Part shown: one piece after another, positions 30,111 to 40,013 of the stretch | Layout of the letters: the number at the start of each line of letters is the position of its first letter | Position numbering within the stretch: position 1 is the first letter of the stretch | Source of the DNA: Yersinia enterocolitica | GTDB taxonomy: Bacteria; Pseudomonadota; Gammaproteobacteria; Enterobacterales; Enterobacteriaceae | Direction: 5' to 3' | Length of the DNA stretch: 64,000 nucleotides | NCBI GenBank assembly: GCA_002082245.2 | Contig: NBTC02000002.1 | Location: forward strand, 3,472,001-3,536,000 | Position numbers and translations under genes: made by a program | The notes under the pieces: generated by a model | The model's database searches: none | The model's input: only the letters and a program-made list of their open reading frames with translations | Told to the model about the DNA's origin: nothing

Positions 30111-31175
30111 ATGATCCGGACGAAAGATACATTCTGGGATGCGATCGTTAATCGGGATAAAACAGCCGATGGCCAGTTCGTTTATGCAGTGAAAACGACC
30201 GGTGTTTATTGTCGCCCCTCTTGCCCGTCCCGTCAGGCCAAAGCAGAGAATGTTGAATTCTTTGCCGATAATCATGCTGCTGAACAGGCCGGTTATCGGC
30301 CCTGTAAACGATGTCAGCCCACTGAATTACCACTGTCACAGCAGCATGCAGACAAAATCAGTCGGGCATGCCGCTTAATTGAGCAGGCCGAGACGCCACT
30401 TAAACTTGATGAGCTAGCGGCGCAGGTGAATCTCAGTGCTTTTCATTTCCATCGTTTATTTAAAGCCATTACCGGGTTGACCCCTAAGGCATATGCCAGT
30501 GCAACGCGCAGTGCGCGTATTCGTGCACAATTAGCGGGGCAAGGCTCGGTAACTGACGCTATCTTTGAAGCCGGTTATAACTCTAATGGCCGATTTTATG
30601 AGCAATCGAATCAGTTGTTGGGGATGACACCGACCCGCTACCGCAGTGGCGGGCGTGATGTCACGTTGCATTTTGCCGTCGGAGAAAGTTCTCTCGGTGC
30701 GATTCTGATGGCAAAAAGTGAGCTGGGTATTTGCGCCATCTTGCTGGGTGACTCCCCAGCGCTGTTGGTGCAGCAGCTACAGGATAAGTTTCCACAAGCA
30801 GAGTTAATTGGCGGCGATGCTGAGTTTGAGCAATGGTTCGCGCAGGTGGTGGGGTTGGTTGAGGCTCCTCAGCTCGGGCTAGATTTGCCACTGGATATTC
30901 AGGGCACCGCTTTTCAGCAGCGGGTGTGGCAGGCACTGCGGGAAATACCGGTAGGTGAGACCGCCAGTTATGCTGATATCGCCGCCAGAATAGGTTCGCC
31001 CAAAGCGGTGCGTGCGGTAGCTGGTGCCTGTGCTGCCAATATGCTGGCGATTGCTATTCCTTGTCACCGGGTTATTCGCCAGGATGGCACGTTGTCAGGC
31101 TATCGTTGGGGTATTGAGCGCAAAAAGCTGTTGCTGGAAAAAGAGGGGCAGGGAGAAGAGGTCAGCAAACCGTGA
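30111..31175 (+). CDS. ada: bifunctional Ada DNA methyltransferase/activator
   Basis: A 354-residue regulator of the adaptive response to alkylation. The N-terminal Ada zinc domain carries the four cysteines (TTGVYCRPSCPSR and CKRCQP), of which the first accepts methyl from phosphotriesters. An AraC-type helix-turn-helix (LDELAAQVNLSAFHFHRLFK) follows, and the C-terminal O6-methylguanine methyltransferase part contains the acceptor Cys in IAIPCHRVIR. I chose the ATG at 30111, giving exactly the E. coli length; the open frame runs upstream to 29820 inside trmL without support. No alkB follows; cpxA converges with it. Confidence 0.92.
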   Translation: MIRTKDTFWDAIVNRDKTADGQFVYAVKTTGVYCRPSCPSRQAKAENVEFFADNHAAEQAGYRPCKRCQPTELPLSQQHADKISRACRLIEQAETPLKLDELAAQVNLSAFHFHRLFKAITGLTPKAYASATRSARIRAQLAGQGSVTDAIFEAGYNSNGRFYEQSNQLLGMTPTRYRSGGRDVTLHFAVGESSLGAILMAKSELGICAILLGDSPALLVQQLQDKFPQAELIGGDAEFEQWFAQVVGLVEAPQLGLDLPLDIQGTAFQQRVWQALREIPVGETASYADIAARIGSPKAVRAVAGACAANMLAIAIPCHRVIRQDGTLSGYRWGIERKKLLLEKEGQGEEVSKP

Positions 31176-31223
31176 TAGCAGAGATCTGCCCGATCCCAGA
31201 TGATCGGGCAGAGGTACGATAGA

Positions 31224-32600
31224 TTAAGACTTAAGTGGATGCAGCGGCAACCACAGTATCAAGCGCAAGCCCCCTAATGGGCTATCTTCAGCCCGCACCC
31301 ATCCGCGATGCTGATTGACGGCTGTTTCGACAATCGCCAATCCCAAACCCGTACCACCTGATTCGCGATCCCGCGCTTCATCAGTGCGGTAGAACGGCCG
31401 GAATATTTGTTCGCGGTCTTCCGGGCTAACACCGGGGCCATCATCATCGACAGTGATAGTAATACCCTGATTATCAGAGCTGAATGCCACCGCAATGTGA
31501 TGATGAGAGTAACGCAGTGCGTTACGCACGATATTCTCCAGCGCGCTATCAAGTGCTGCGGGATTGCCAAATAGGGTCCATGGCCCGGGAGGTGCGGTGA
31601 CTTCCAGAGTTTTGCCCATTTGGTCTGCTTCAAACTGGGCATTTTCCAGCACGTCAGACCATAAATCATTCGCTTTAATGGGTTCGCGATGTAGCTCGTT
31701 TTTATGTTGGCTACGGGATAACACCAGTAAATCATTGATCATGCTATCCAGTCGCTGTGCTTCCATTTCGATACGTTCCAGCTCTTTCCCCTCACCATGA
31801 CGACGTCGCATCAACGCGGTCGCCAGTTGCAGGCGGGTAAGTGGCGTGCGCAACTCATGGGAGATATCAGAAATCAGCCGTTGTTGGGCCAAAACCATTC
31901 TATCGAGCGCACTGATCATCTGATTAAAACTGGCACCGGTGGCCAAAAACTCTTGTGGGCCGGACTCCAGCTCAGGGTGCTGTTTCAAATTACCCCGCGC
32001 CACATCATCGGCGGCATTCTTCAACTTACGAGCCGGTTTTGCCAGACTCCAAGCCAACCATAGCAGCAGTGGCGCACTGATAAGCATGGTGACAATCAAT
32101 AGCAGCAGCGGGCGGTCAAACATCAAATTGATAAAATCAGATTGCGGGCTACTGGCCGGGCGTATCAGATAGAGCTGATAGTTATCTTCACCATCGCGGA
32201 TAGAGAAGGGGCCGACCATCTCGACACGGCCATATTTCTTCTTTTTCGGCTGATCTGAGTTATCAGACTGGCCGATAAAATTACGGACAATTTGCATTTC
32301 GTGACGTTGAGCGCCAATGACACGGCCCTCAGTGGTGACTAACACGAGATGTTGGCCCGGTGGTGCCCATTTTTCGATGGCGCGATAAAGCCTGCGCCAC
32401 CACATCAGGTCATTGGCGGGGTCACTGGCCAGTTCAGCTTCGATATGTTGCTCGAGCATTGTTCCCTGGCGCTGTTCACTGTCGAGCAAGGCAGTCAGTT
32501 GACGCGAGTCGAGCTTTGGCACCATCAATACCAGCATTAATACCAGTGCTAAGGTGAACCAAAAAATAGCAAAAATTCGCGTCGTTAAACTGTTAATCAT
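31224..32600 (-). CDS. cpxA: envelope stress sensor kinase CpxA
   Basis: A 458-residue inner-membrane histidine kinase. Two membrane segments (about residues 8-28 and 163-185) flank a periplasmic sensor domain; a HAMP segment (LKNAADDVARGNL) follows, then the H box ISDISHELRTPLTRL, and the ATPase lobe with N box ENIVRNALRYS, G1 VDDDGPGV and G2 GGTGLGLAI. CpxA senses misfolded envelope proteins and phosphorylates CpxR. Its ATG overlaps the cpxR stop (ATGA), showing coupling. Confidence 0.97.
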   Translation of the reverse strand: MINSLTTRIFAIFWFTLALVLMLVLMVPKLDSRQLTALLDSEQRQGTMLEQHIEAELASDPANDLMWWRRLYRAIEKWAPPGQHLVLVTTEGRVIGAQRHEMQIVRNFIGQSDNSDQPKKKKYGRVEMVGPFSIRDGEDNYQLYLIRPASSPQSDFINLMFDRPLLLLIVTMLISAPLLLWLAWSLAKPARKLKNAADDVARGNLKQHPELESGPQEFLATGASFNQMISALDRMVLAQQRLISDISHELRTPLTRLQLATALMRRRHGEGKELERIEMEAQRLDSMINDLLVLSRSQHKNELHREPIKANDLWSDVLENAQFEADQMGKTLEVTAPPGPWTLFGNPAALDSALENIVRNALRYSHHHIAVAFSSDNQGITITVDDDGPGVSPEDREQIFRPFYRTDEARDRESGGTGLGLAIVETAVNQHRGWVRAEDSPLGGLRLILWLPLHPLKS

Positions 32601-33295
32601 GTTTCTGATACCATCAGATATCCGCGACCACGCAGAGTTTTAAACCAAGGTAACCCGTCTTTGCGATCCGGCAGCTTACGGCGCAGGTTTGAAATGTGCA
32701 TATCAATAGCACGGTCAAAAGGTGTTAACCGTTTCCCCAGCACTTCCTGGCTGAGATGCTCCCGCGAGACTACCTGACCGAGATGCTGAGCCAGCAGGTA
32801 GAGCAAGGTAAATTCAGTCCCGGTCAATTCCAGCGATTGGCCTTCAAAGGTAGCCTCTTGACGGCCTGGATTCAATTGCAGGCAATCAACGTCCAGTGTT
32901 GGCGCACCTTGATCGACATTTTGCTGTTGTTCGCTCCAGTTCGAGCGGCGCAAAATGGCACGGATACGCGCCACAAGCTCACGATCATTAAACGGTTTTG
33001 CCAGATAATCATCAGCGCCCAGCTCAAGGCCAAGCACCCGATCCAATTCACTGCCACGAGCAGTCAGCATAATGACAGGGGTCTGGTGATGTTGACGTAA
33101 TTCTTTCAAAGTTTCGATACCGTTTTTACGCGGCATCATAATATCTAGCAATAACAAGTCGATAGAGTTATCTAGCAGGTTTAACGCCTGTTCGCCATCA
33201 TAGGCAACAACAACATTAAAGCCTTCCATTTCCAGTAATTCTTTCAACAGCGACGTCAATTCACGATCATCATCAACTAATAGGATTTTATGCAT
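32597..33295 (-). CDS. cpxR: response regulator CpxR
   Basis: A 232-residue OmpR-type regulator. The receiver domain has the acidic pocket VDDDREL, the phospho-acceptor Asp in LLLLDIMMPRKNGIE and Lys in LAKPFN; the C-terminal winged helix has FDRAIDMHISNLRRKL and LRGRGYLMV. I use the ATG at 33295, which gives the E. coli length and has GGAG upstream; an open frame continues to 33370 over the CpxR box. It controls itself and cpxP through the divergent promoter region. Confidence 0.97.
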   Translation of the reverse strand: MHKILLVDDDRELTSLLKELLEMEGFNVVVAYDGEQALNLLDNSIDLLLLDIMMPRKNGIETLKELRQHHQTPVIMLTARGSELDRVLGLELGADDYLAKPFNDRELVARIRAILRRSNWSEQQQNVDQGAPTLDVDCLQLNPGRQEATFEGQSLELTGTEFTLLYLLAQHLGQVVSREHLSQEVLGKRLTPFDRAIDMHISNLRRKLPDRKDGLPWFKTLRGRGYLMVSET

Positions 33296-33349
33296 GGTTA
33301 TTTCTCCTCTTGACGCAAAATACGTTAACAATTGCCGGTATTCCATGAC

Positions 33350-33385
33350 TTTACTTAGCTTTACATGCACTGACCCCAGTTTTAC
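33350..33385. promoter_or_regulatory. CpxR-binding site between cpxR and cpxP
   Basis: On the minus strand GTAAA GCTAA GTAAA (33350-33364) is a perfect CpxR box of two GTAAA half-sites five bases apart; a further GTAAA lies at 33381-33385. The site sits between the divergent cpxR and cpxP genes, as in E. coli, and fits autoactivation of both. Confidence 0.85.
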
Positions 33386-33481
33386 ATGCGCTGACGCTTG
33401 TTTGCAGCAGGAGCGATAGACTGCTTCACATTGAATCGCATAGCAGCAAATCGCTTAGCAGACAGAACCCAGGAGTTAATA

Positions 33482-33979
33482 ATGCGCAAAGTAACTAAAG
33501 TAACAACGTTAATCATGGCGTCAATGTTAGTTCTAGGCTCTCAAGCCGCCTTCGCCGCCGATAAGACCGGGGCCACTGATAGCTGGTGCCACGGTGATAG
33601 TGCGATGATGAACAAGAAAGATGGTCGCGGTCACCATAACATGTTTGACGGCGTCAATCTGACAGAACAACAGCGTCAGCAAATGCGTGACCTGATGCGC
33701 CAGTCTCGCCAAGGCCAGCCACGCCTTGATATGGCGGACAGAGACGCAATGCACAAGCTGATTACCGCCGATAAATTCGATGAAGCTGCGGTAAGAGCGC
33801 AGGCTGAGAAAATGTCCAAGGACCAGATTGAACGTCAGGTCGAAATGGCCAAAGTTCGTAACCAAATGTTTAACTTGCTCACTCCAGAGCAAAAAGCTGT
33901 CTTGAACCAAAAGCACCAGCAGCGCATTGAGAAAATGCAGCAGGCGCCAGCAGCACAACCCTCTTCTGCCCAGAAGTAA
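33482..33979 (+). CDS. cpxP: periplasmic Cpx inhibitor CpxP
   Basis: A 165-residue periplasmic protein that binds CpxA and restrains it when no stress is present. A signal peptide ends at AAFA, and the mature protein has the two LTxxQ motifs (LTEQQRQQM and LTPEQKAVL) that define the CpxP/Spy fold. The ATG at 33482 is at the expected signal peptide start; the frame extends upstream to 33398 without support. Its 3' untranslated region carries CpxQ. Confidence 0.95.
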   Translation: MRKVTKVTTLIMASMLVLGSQAAFAADKTGATDSWCHGDSAMMNKKDGRGHHNMFDGVNLTEQQRQQMRDLMRQSRQGQPRLDMADRDAMHKLITADKFDEAAVRAQAEKMSKDQIERQVEMAKVRNQMFNLLTPEQKAVLNQKHQQRIEKMQQAPAAQPSSAQK

Positions 33980-34000
33980 GTAGTACCCTGTAATACCCTG

Positions 34001-34059
34001 TTTTCCTTGCCATAGACACCATCCCTGTCTTTCGCCCTCCATGATGGAGGGCTTTTTTT
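34001..34059 (+). ncRNA. cpxQ: CpxQ small RNA from the cpxP 3' UTR
   Basis: The sequence starting TTTTCCTTGCCATAGACACC and continuing with ATCCCTGTCTTTC equals the conserved part of CpxQ as I recall it from Salmonella and E. coli, where RNase E releases about 58 bases from the cpxP mRNA and Hfq-bound CpxQ represses several inner-membrane protein mRNAs. It ends with the cpxP terminator (GCCCTCCAT and ATGGAGGGC, then seven T). The stem has a different sequence from E. coli, but the seed region is unchanged. Confidence 0.85.
34034..34059 (+). terminator. cpxP/cpxQ terminator
   Basis: GCCCTCCATGATGGAGGGC forms an eight- to nine-pair stem with a very small loop followed by seven T residues; it is also the 3' hairpin of CpxQ. 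Confidence 0.92.
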
Positions 34060-34108
34060 ATTCCATTTCCGTATACTCATAATTCTAAAATATCATTTAG
34101 GATAAGTT

Positions 34109-35011
34109 ATGGATCCGCAATATGCGCGTTTGGTTAAAGCTGCCGCGCTCAGTGCGACAGGGCTGGCATCAACCTTACTGATTATTAAAATTTTTGCCTG
34201 GTGGCATACCGGTTCGGTAAGTTTGTTGGCGGCGTTGGTTGACTCTCTGGTGGATCTGGCCGCTTCTCTGACAAACCTTTTTGTGGTGCGTTACTCTCTG
34301 CAACCCGCCGATGAAGAGCACACTTTTGGTCATGGCAAGGCTGAGTCACTGGCCGCACTGGCACAAAGCATGTTTATTTCCGGCTCGGCGTTATTCCTGT
34401 TCCTGACGGGTTTTCAGCATTTGGCGTCACCGCAACCAGTGCAAGATCCAGGTATAGGTATCTGGGTCACCTTAATTGCATTATTCAGTACATTGATATT
34501 AGTCACTTTTCAGCGTTGGGTGATACGAAAAACCCACAGCCAGGCCATTCGCGCCGACATGTTGCACTATCAATCTGACGTCATGATGAATGGTGCTATT
34601 CTTATTGCATTGGCATTAAGTTGGTATGGTTTTCACTGGGCTGATGCGTTGTTTGCATTGGGTATTGGTGTTTATATTCTCTATAGTGCGTTACGTATGG
34701 GATATGAAGCGGTTCAAGCCTTGCTGGACAGGGCATTGCCTGATGACGAGCGCCAGCAGATTATTGATATTGTGATGTCATGGCCGGGCGTGATTGGTGC
34801 TCATGATCTGCGTACCCGCCAATCGGGGCCAACACGCTTTATTCAACTTCATCTTGAAATGGAAGATATGATGCCATTGATGGAAGCACATATCTTAGCT
34901 GAGGAAGTTGAACGCGCACTGTTGCACCGATTCCCCGGTGCCGATGTACTTATCCATCAAGATCCCTGCTCTGTGGTGCCGAAAGAGCGCCATGCGCATT
35001 GGGAGTTATAA
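34109..35011 (+). CDS. fieF: ferrous-iron efflux pump FieF
   Basis: A 300-residue cation diffusion facilitator of the inner membrane that exports Fe2+ and Zn2+ in exchange for protons. Six membrane segments are visible. The transport-site residues are present: Asp pair in [14 protein letters not shown] and His/Asp in [13 protein letters not shown]. The cytoplasmic C-terminal domain contains [20 protein letters not shown]. Same length as in E. coli and same position between cpxP and pfkA. Confidence 0.96.
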   Translation: MDPQYARLVKAAALSATGLASTLLIIKIFAWWHTGSVSLLAALVDSLVDLAASLTNLFVVRYSLQPADEEHTFGHGKAESLAALAQSMFISGSALFLFLTGFQHLASPQPVQDPGIGIWVTLIALFSTLILVTFQRWVIRKTHSQAIRADMLHYQSDVMMNGAILIALALSWYGFHWADALFALGIGVYILYSALRMGYEAVQALLDRALPDDERQQIIDIVMSWPGVIGAHDLRTRQSGPTRFIQLHLEMEDMMPLMEAHILAEEVERALLHRFPGADVLIHQDPCSVVPKERHAHWEL

Positions 35012-35229
35012 TTTCTTCATTAACGACAGGTAAACTGTGGTTACATTATGGTTCAGTGTTGAAGAAAATACCGCCAGATGGCATGACTTGAATCAATTCA
35101 GCTTGGTGTTTTTGCTATAATATCCGATATTAATCTCATAAAGCTGGTTTTCTGTACGGGTCTCTTGTGCAAGACAAAATTAGCAAATAAAGAATTTTAA
35201 AAATCGCATCTACAAGTTTAGAGGTAGTC

Positions 35230-36213
35230 ATGGTCAAAAAAATCGGTGTACTAACAAGCGGCGGTGACGCGCCAGGTATGAACGCAGCCATTCGTGGGGT
35301 TGTTCGTGCCGCTTTGTCAGCAGGATTAGAAGTTTACGGTATTGAAGATGGCTACCTGGGCTTGTATGAAAATCGCATGAGAAAACTGGACCGCTATAGC
35401 GTGTCCGATATGATTAACCGTGGTGGTACCTTCCTGGGTTCTGCACGTTTTCCTGAGTTCCGTGATCCAGAAAAACGTAAAGTGGCCCTGAAGAACATGC
35501 AAGACCGGGGTATCGATGGCCTGGTGGTTATCGGTGGTGACGGTTCTTATGCCGGTGCAGACTTGCTGACCAAAGAGGGTGGTATCCACTGTGTAGGTTT
35601 ACCGGGCACCATCGATAACGATGTGGCCGGTACTGACTATACCATCGGTTTCTTCACTGCACTGGGGACCGTGGTTGAAGCGATTGACCGTCTGCGTGAT
35701 ACCTCCTCTTCACACCAACGTATCTCTATCGTTGAAGTGATGGGTCGTTATTGTGGTGACCTGACTTTGGCGGCTGCCATTGCTGGTGGTTGTGAGTTTA
35801 TTGCTATTCCTGAAGTCGAATTCAAACGTGATGATTTGGTTGATGAAATCAAAGCTGGCATCGCGAAAGGTAAAAAGCACGCTATCGTTGCTATTACTGA
35901 AAAACTGGATGATATCGACGAACTGGCTAAATATATCGAGAAAGAAACCGGCCGTGAAACCCGTGGCACTGTATTAGGCCACATTCAGCGTGGTGGTGCA
36001 CCAGTAGCCTATGACCGCATTCTGGCTTCCCGTATGGGTGCTTATGCCGTCGACTTGTTGTTGGAAGACCACGACTATACGCAAGGTGGTTTCTGCGTTG
36101 GCGTACAAAACGAGAAAATGGTGCATGAACTTATCTCTGTTTGTATTGCGCCAGAGAACAAGAAAAGTAAATTTAAAGAAGATTGGTACGACACAGCTAA
36201 AAAATTGTTCTAA
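35230..36213 (+). CDS. pfkA: 6-phosphofructokinase I
   Basis: A 327-residue ATP-dependent phosphofructokinase, the committed step of glycolysis. Visible are the ATP site [25 protein letters not shown], the catalytic [15 protein letters not shown] with the base Asp, and the substrate site [10 protein letters not shown]. It is seven residues longer than the E. coli enzyme at the C-terminus ([16 protein letters not shown]), as in other Yersinia. GAGG is eight bases before the ATG. Confidence 0.97.
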   Translation: MVKKIGVLTSGGDAPGMNAAIRGVVRAALSAGLEVYGIEDGYLGLYENRMRKLDRYSVSDMINRGGTFLGSARFPEFRDPEKRKVALKNMQDRGIDGLVVIGGDGSYAGADLLTKEGGIHCVGLPGTIDNDVAGTDYTIGFFTALGTVVEAIDRLRDTSSSHQRISIVEVMGRYCGDLTLAAAIAGGCEFIAIPEVEFKRDDLVDEIKAGIAKGKKHAIVAITEKLDDIDELAKYIEKETGRETRGTVLGHIQRGGAPVAYDRILASRMGAYAVDLLLEDHDYTQGGFCVGVQNEKMVHELISVCIAPENKKSKFKEDWYDTAKKLF

Positions 36214-36227
36214 AACAGTCTGCTATC

Positions 36228-36262
36228 CAATATAAAAGCCTCCGCATGCCGGGGGCTTTTTG
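36228..36262 (+). terminator. pfkA terminator
   Basis: AAAGCC(T)CCG CATG CCGG(G)GGCTTTTT forms a GC-rich stem with a T tract 16 bases after the stop codon. Confidence 0.8.
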
Positions 36263-36433
36263 CATTTATGCCTGCTATTTCTCAGACCACCGGTGTGTCG
36301 ATTGCTTGATATTTATTGGTCGTGCTGCCTGTATATTTCGTATTGATATAATCAAAACTTTTTTATTCTTTAATTGCGCGGGAAGTTTCTGGCACGCTCA
36401 GTATCAGGTCAACCAATTTAGTTGATTACAATT

Positions 36434-36560
36434 TATACCCGTCATACTTCAAGCTGCGTATGTGTTGGCTACACTCAATAACCCTAATCACTTACTTATG
36501 TAAGCTCATCGGGATTATCTCCCTTGCCGCCTTCCTGCTACTTGAATTATTTAGGGTATA
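36434..36560. repeat. ERIC repeat, 127 bp
   Basis: A full-length copy running from TATACCCGTCATACTTCAAG to TTGAATTATTTAGGGTATA with the core CACTTACTTATGTAAGCTCA. It ends 46 bases before the sbp start, so it would lie in the sbp leader or promoter. Together with the pfkA terminator it accounts for most of the 393-base gap. Confidence 0.93.
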
Positions 36561-36606
36561 GGTTAATAACTATTTAATTAATAACAATATTTATGGGAGC
36601 GGGTCA

Positions 36607-37596
36607 ATGCGTAAATGGGGTGTAGGTCTGTCATTACTGCTGCTGGCATCAGGTGCCATGGCAAAAGATATCCAACTATTGAATGTGTCATATGATCCGA
36701 CACGTGAATTCTATCAGGAATATAACCAGGCATTCAGTAAGCATTGGCAACAGCAAACCGGTGATAAGGTGACGGTGCGTCAATCACATGGCGGTTCCGG
36801 TAAGCAGGCGACCTCGGTTATTAATGGTATTGAAGCTGATGTGGTGACATTAGCACTGGCATATGATGTCGATGCTATTGCTGAGCGTGGTCGTATTGAT
36901 AAAAACTGGATTAAGCGCCTGCCTGATAACTCTGCGCCGTATACCTCAACTATCGTGTTCTTGGTGCGTAAAGGGAATCCGAAACAGATTCATGACTGGT
37001 CAGATTTAGTGAAACCAGGAATTTCGGTCATTACACCTAATCCGAAAACCTCGGGTGGCGCGCGTTGGAACTATCTGGCGGCATGGGGTTATGCGTTAGA
37101 ACACAACAATAATGATCAGGCTAAAGCGCAGGAATTCGTTAAAACGCTGTATAAGAATGTGGAAGTGTTGGACTCCGGCGCGCGTGGTGCCACGAATACC
37201 TTTGTTGAACGCGGTATTGGCGATGTGCTGATTGCCTGGGAGAACGAAGCTCTGCTGGCGGTGAATGAAGTAGGTAAAGACAAGTTTGATATCATCACGC
37301 CAAGTGTCTCTATTTTAGCTGAACCGACGGTATCTGTAGTGGATAAAGTGGTTGATAAGCGTGGTACCCGGGAAGTGGCGGATGCTTACTTAAAATACCT
37401 CTATTCGCCAGAAGGCCAGACTATTGCTGCCAAGAATTACTATCGGCCACGGGATCCGGCAGTGGCGGCTAAATTCGCCAACGAGTTCCCGAAATTGAAG
37501 TTGTTTACTATCGATGAAGTGTTCGGTGGCTGGACCAAAGCACAGCAGACACATTTCGCCACTGGTGGCGTGTTTGATGAAATAAGTAAACGATAA
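36607..37596 (+). CDS. sbp: periplasmic sulfate-binding protein
   Basis: A 329-residue solute-binding protein of the sulfate/thiosulfate ABC importer. The signal peptide ends at GAMA, and the mature protein starts [20 protein letters not shown]; the sulfate-contact segments include SHGGSGKQ and [19 protein letters not shown]. Full length. The transporter's membrane genes are not here, as in E. coli. GGGAG is about seven bases before the ATG. Confidence 0.97.
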   Translation: MRKWGVGLSLLLLASGAMAKDIQLLNVSYDPTREFYQEYNQAFSKHWQQQTGDKVTVRQSHGGSGKQATSVINGIEADVVTLALAYDVDAIAERGRIDKNWIKRLPDNSAPYTSTIVFLVRKGNPKQIHDWSDLVKPGISVITPNPKTSGGARWNYLAAWGYALEHNNNDQAKAQEFVKTLYKNVEVLDSGARGATNTFVERGIGDVLIAWENEALLAVNEVGKDKFDIITPSVSILAEPTVSVVDKVVDKRGTREVADAYLKYLYSPEGQTIAAKNYYRPRDPAVAAKFANEFPKLKLFTIDEVFGGWTKAQQTHFATGGVFDEISKR

Positions 37597-37627
37597 AATA
37601 ATAACATTTTTATAGCCGTAGTAGACT

Positions 37628-37665
37628 CAGCGCCCGTAGGTTAATGCTTGCGGGCGCTTTGTTTT
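37628..37665 (+). terminator. sbp terminator
   Basis: AGCGCCCGT and GCGGGCGCT pair around a loop of about 12 bases, followed by TTGTTTT. Confidence 0.8.
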
Positions 37666-38480
37666 ATTAACCATTTTAACCCTCTGATTATTTTCACAAT
37701 TCATCTCTTTCTTACAGATAAAAACCGCGTAATTCGCCAGCACGTGTTAAATGCGCTATTGAGTTATTTGGTCTAATAAATGTGGCAAATTATGCGGAGA
37801 GAATTATGAGCATTCGTGGCGTTTCAAGTACGAGCTTGATAGATAATCCAGGTTTGGACCCATTAAGTCCGCCATTGAGGGCATTATCGAGGGGTGGGAG
37901 TACTGAATCACTGTATAGTAACGTGTCAATTATATGTGAACCTGATGAATGGGATGCCGCTTCAGCAGTTATCACTGAGAGCTATACACCACCAACATTA
38001 GCCATAACAAATGAGAAAGCCTCCTTTGGCATTAAGCCCAGTAACTACTCCATTTTTGGTACCAAAGAGAATTATCTAACAGGCTATTTGTTAAATATAG
38101 GCAATAGTAAGGGTAAGCCGCCTCTGTTACTACGACCACTCGCTGCTTTGCTGGCATACTTCGGCATTCATGGTTTTGGGCAAACTAACTGTGCTTCTTG
38201 TGCCACCGCCGTGGCTGAAACATTTGAGAAGAATACGGTTTATCTTGCAATACCCGAACTGAGAGGTGGGGATGTCAAAGGGAATATGGGGTTGCTAGAT
38301 AAGAGTGCTAAGTCTGTTGATGAACTGTTGACTCAGCTACAGCAATATCAACCCACTGACGAGTTAAATGGTGTCCTTGTGATTCATCGGCCAGCTATGT
38401 TGCGCATGTTACCGGGGGCGACACAAGGGCATGCCTGTAATGTGATTAAATTTAAAGGCAGTAATATTATTCATTTTTTT

Positions 38481-40013
38481 TGTCTATCCCAGTTTAAAAT
38501 GTCACCCTGATTTCCCATTTTTGAATGTCACTTTTTATCCAAATTCTGAAGAGAAAAGGGCAGTCAGGTCATCTTTTCAGACTGGGTTTGAACAGGGGCG
38601 GGTCGGCAAGTACCGGGTTCATTGCCCTCAGTTGTTCCTGAACCTGAGCACGCCTTTTAGGCATATGTTGGCTGCGATTTCTTTTCCCCGCTGTCTCGAG
38701 TTCGTCCTGCTTTTCCTGCGCTAATTTCAGAACTGCCCCCAGTCGCTTGTTGTCCACAATGCGGCCCTGATCGATACAGGCCAGCTTGTCGAATACCTGA
38801 TACTTCAGCGTTCTGTTGCCATAGCGGAACGCCAGCGTGCCGTCCGGATAGTCAAAAGCCAGGATTTTCTCACCCGCAATATGCGCATTTTCCCCCGAGG
38901 GTTCAACAAGATAAAGCATCTTATCATATTGAAAGGTCAACGATTTTGAGAGCGTACGCAGCGTCTGCCAGGCAAAAATATCATCCAGCTCTGAGCGGTT
39001 CTCGCTGACAGGTCGATGGAGGTCTTTCGGGTAGGTTGCGGGTCTGGCGAATCGACGATTAAAGTCGCGAATAAAAACGTCCAGCCACGCATTGGCCGCG
39101 TCAATGCCACTGATGTTTTCCAGCCGCATCTCCTTAATCAGCCGATCCTGCAGCGTCAGGTTGGCACGCTCGACGCGCCCCTTAGCCTGGCTGCTGTTAG
39201 CACATATCAGTTCAATATTGAGATCATGCAACGCACGTCCGAACTGAGTCATGCCGGTCCGACGAGTCTCAGCCTGGCTGACTCTGAACACAGCATGCTT
39301 GTCGCTATAAAACGCCACCGGCTTGCCGTGTTTATCCACGTACTCGCGCGTTGCCAGCATGTAGTCGAAGGCTGATTCGCTCTGACAAAATCGCAGATGC
39401 ATCAGGCGACCGGTGGCATCATCGATGTAAACCAACAGGCAGCACTTGGAGGCACGTCCTTCAAACCAGTCGTGGTGTGAACCGTCGATTTGAATGAGTT
39501 CACCCAAACAGTCGCGTCGATAACGGGGCTGATAAACTCGCGGTCGCCGATGGGCATGCGGCACCCAGAGACCGTCGGCAGTCATCCAGCAGCGCAACGT
39601 CTCGACAGAAACGGAAATCCCATGGCGCTCCTGAAGCTTTTCTGCGGCAAGTGTGGGCCCGAAACCGACGTAATTTTCACGTAGCAGCGTCAGTATCCGA
39701 TGGCGCAGTGCAATATCAATGCGATGAGTTCCGGGCAAACCGCGACGGCTGTTCGTCAGCCCGGCAGCACCGGATTCCCTGAAGCGGTTCATCAGACGTT
39801 GTACCTGACGTTCTGTGAGATCCAACTGAGAGGCGGCATCACGGCGACGCAGGCGCTTTTCAACAACGGCCTGGATCACCGGCAAGCGGTGAAGTTCTTT
39901 ATTGGACATGGTTACCAGCATCAGAAGAGATCTCCCAGAAAGGTGGAAAATGCGCCGTATCTGGGTGACATTATAAACTAGCTAAAAAGTGACATTATCA
40001 AATGGGACTTACA
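38481..40013 (-). mobile_element. insertion sequence of the ISNCY/IS1202 type, 1533 bp
   Basis: The element is bounded by imperfect inverted repeats TGTCTATCCCAGTTTAAAAT and, on the other strand, TGTAAGTCCCATTTGATAAT, both continuing with GTCAC (19 of 25 positions equal). Each end has two copies of the motif AATGTCAC about 30 bases apart, likely transposase sites. One transposase gene fills the interior on the minus strand. The 5-bp duplication fits the subgroup of the IS1202 family with short duplications, as far as I recall. Confidence 0.85.
38569..39921 (-). CDS. DDE transposase of the ISNCY/IS1202 type
   Basis: A 450-residue transposase. The N-terminal part has a helix-turn-helix (DAASQLDLTERQVQRLMNRF, then GVPGTH-like RRGLPGTHRI), and the integrase core has Asp in LIQIDGSHHDWFE, Asp in AFYSDKHAVFRV and Glu in KGRVERANLTLQDRL, the DDE set. 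The C-terminal part (ILAFDYPDGTLAFRYG, then Lys/Arg-rich tail) is typical of this family, often called ISNCY transposase. The frame is intact; a start at MSNKELHRLP, four codons later, is also possible. Confidence 0.9.
   Translation of the reverse strand: MLVTMSNKELHRLPVIQAVVEKRLRRRDAASQLDLTERQVQRLMNRFRESGAAGLTNSRRGLPGTHRIDIALRHRILTLLRENYVGFGPTLAAEKLQERHGISVSVETLRCWMTADGLWVPHAHRRPRVYQPRYRRDCLGELIQIDGSHHDWFEGRASKCCLLVYIDDATGRLMHLRFCQSESAFDYMLATREYVDKHGKPVAFYSDKHAVFRVSQAETRRTGMTQFGRALHDLNIELICANSSQAKGRVERANLTLQDRLIKEMRLENISGIDAANAWLDVFIRDFNRRFARPATYPKDLHRPVSENRSELDDIFAWQTLRTLSKSLTFQYDKMLYLVEPSGENAHIAGEKILAFDYPDGTLAFRYGNRTLKYQVFDKLACIDQGRIVDNKRLGAVLKLAQEKQDELETAGKRNRSQHMPKRRAQVQEQLRAMNPVLADPPLFKPSLKR

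Noticed and set aside
37782..38510. 242-codon frame as a complete gene
   Set aside because: The last ten codons are IS sequence, and the frame continues on the far side of the IS; the ribosome site also favours the ATG at 37806.
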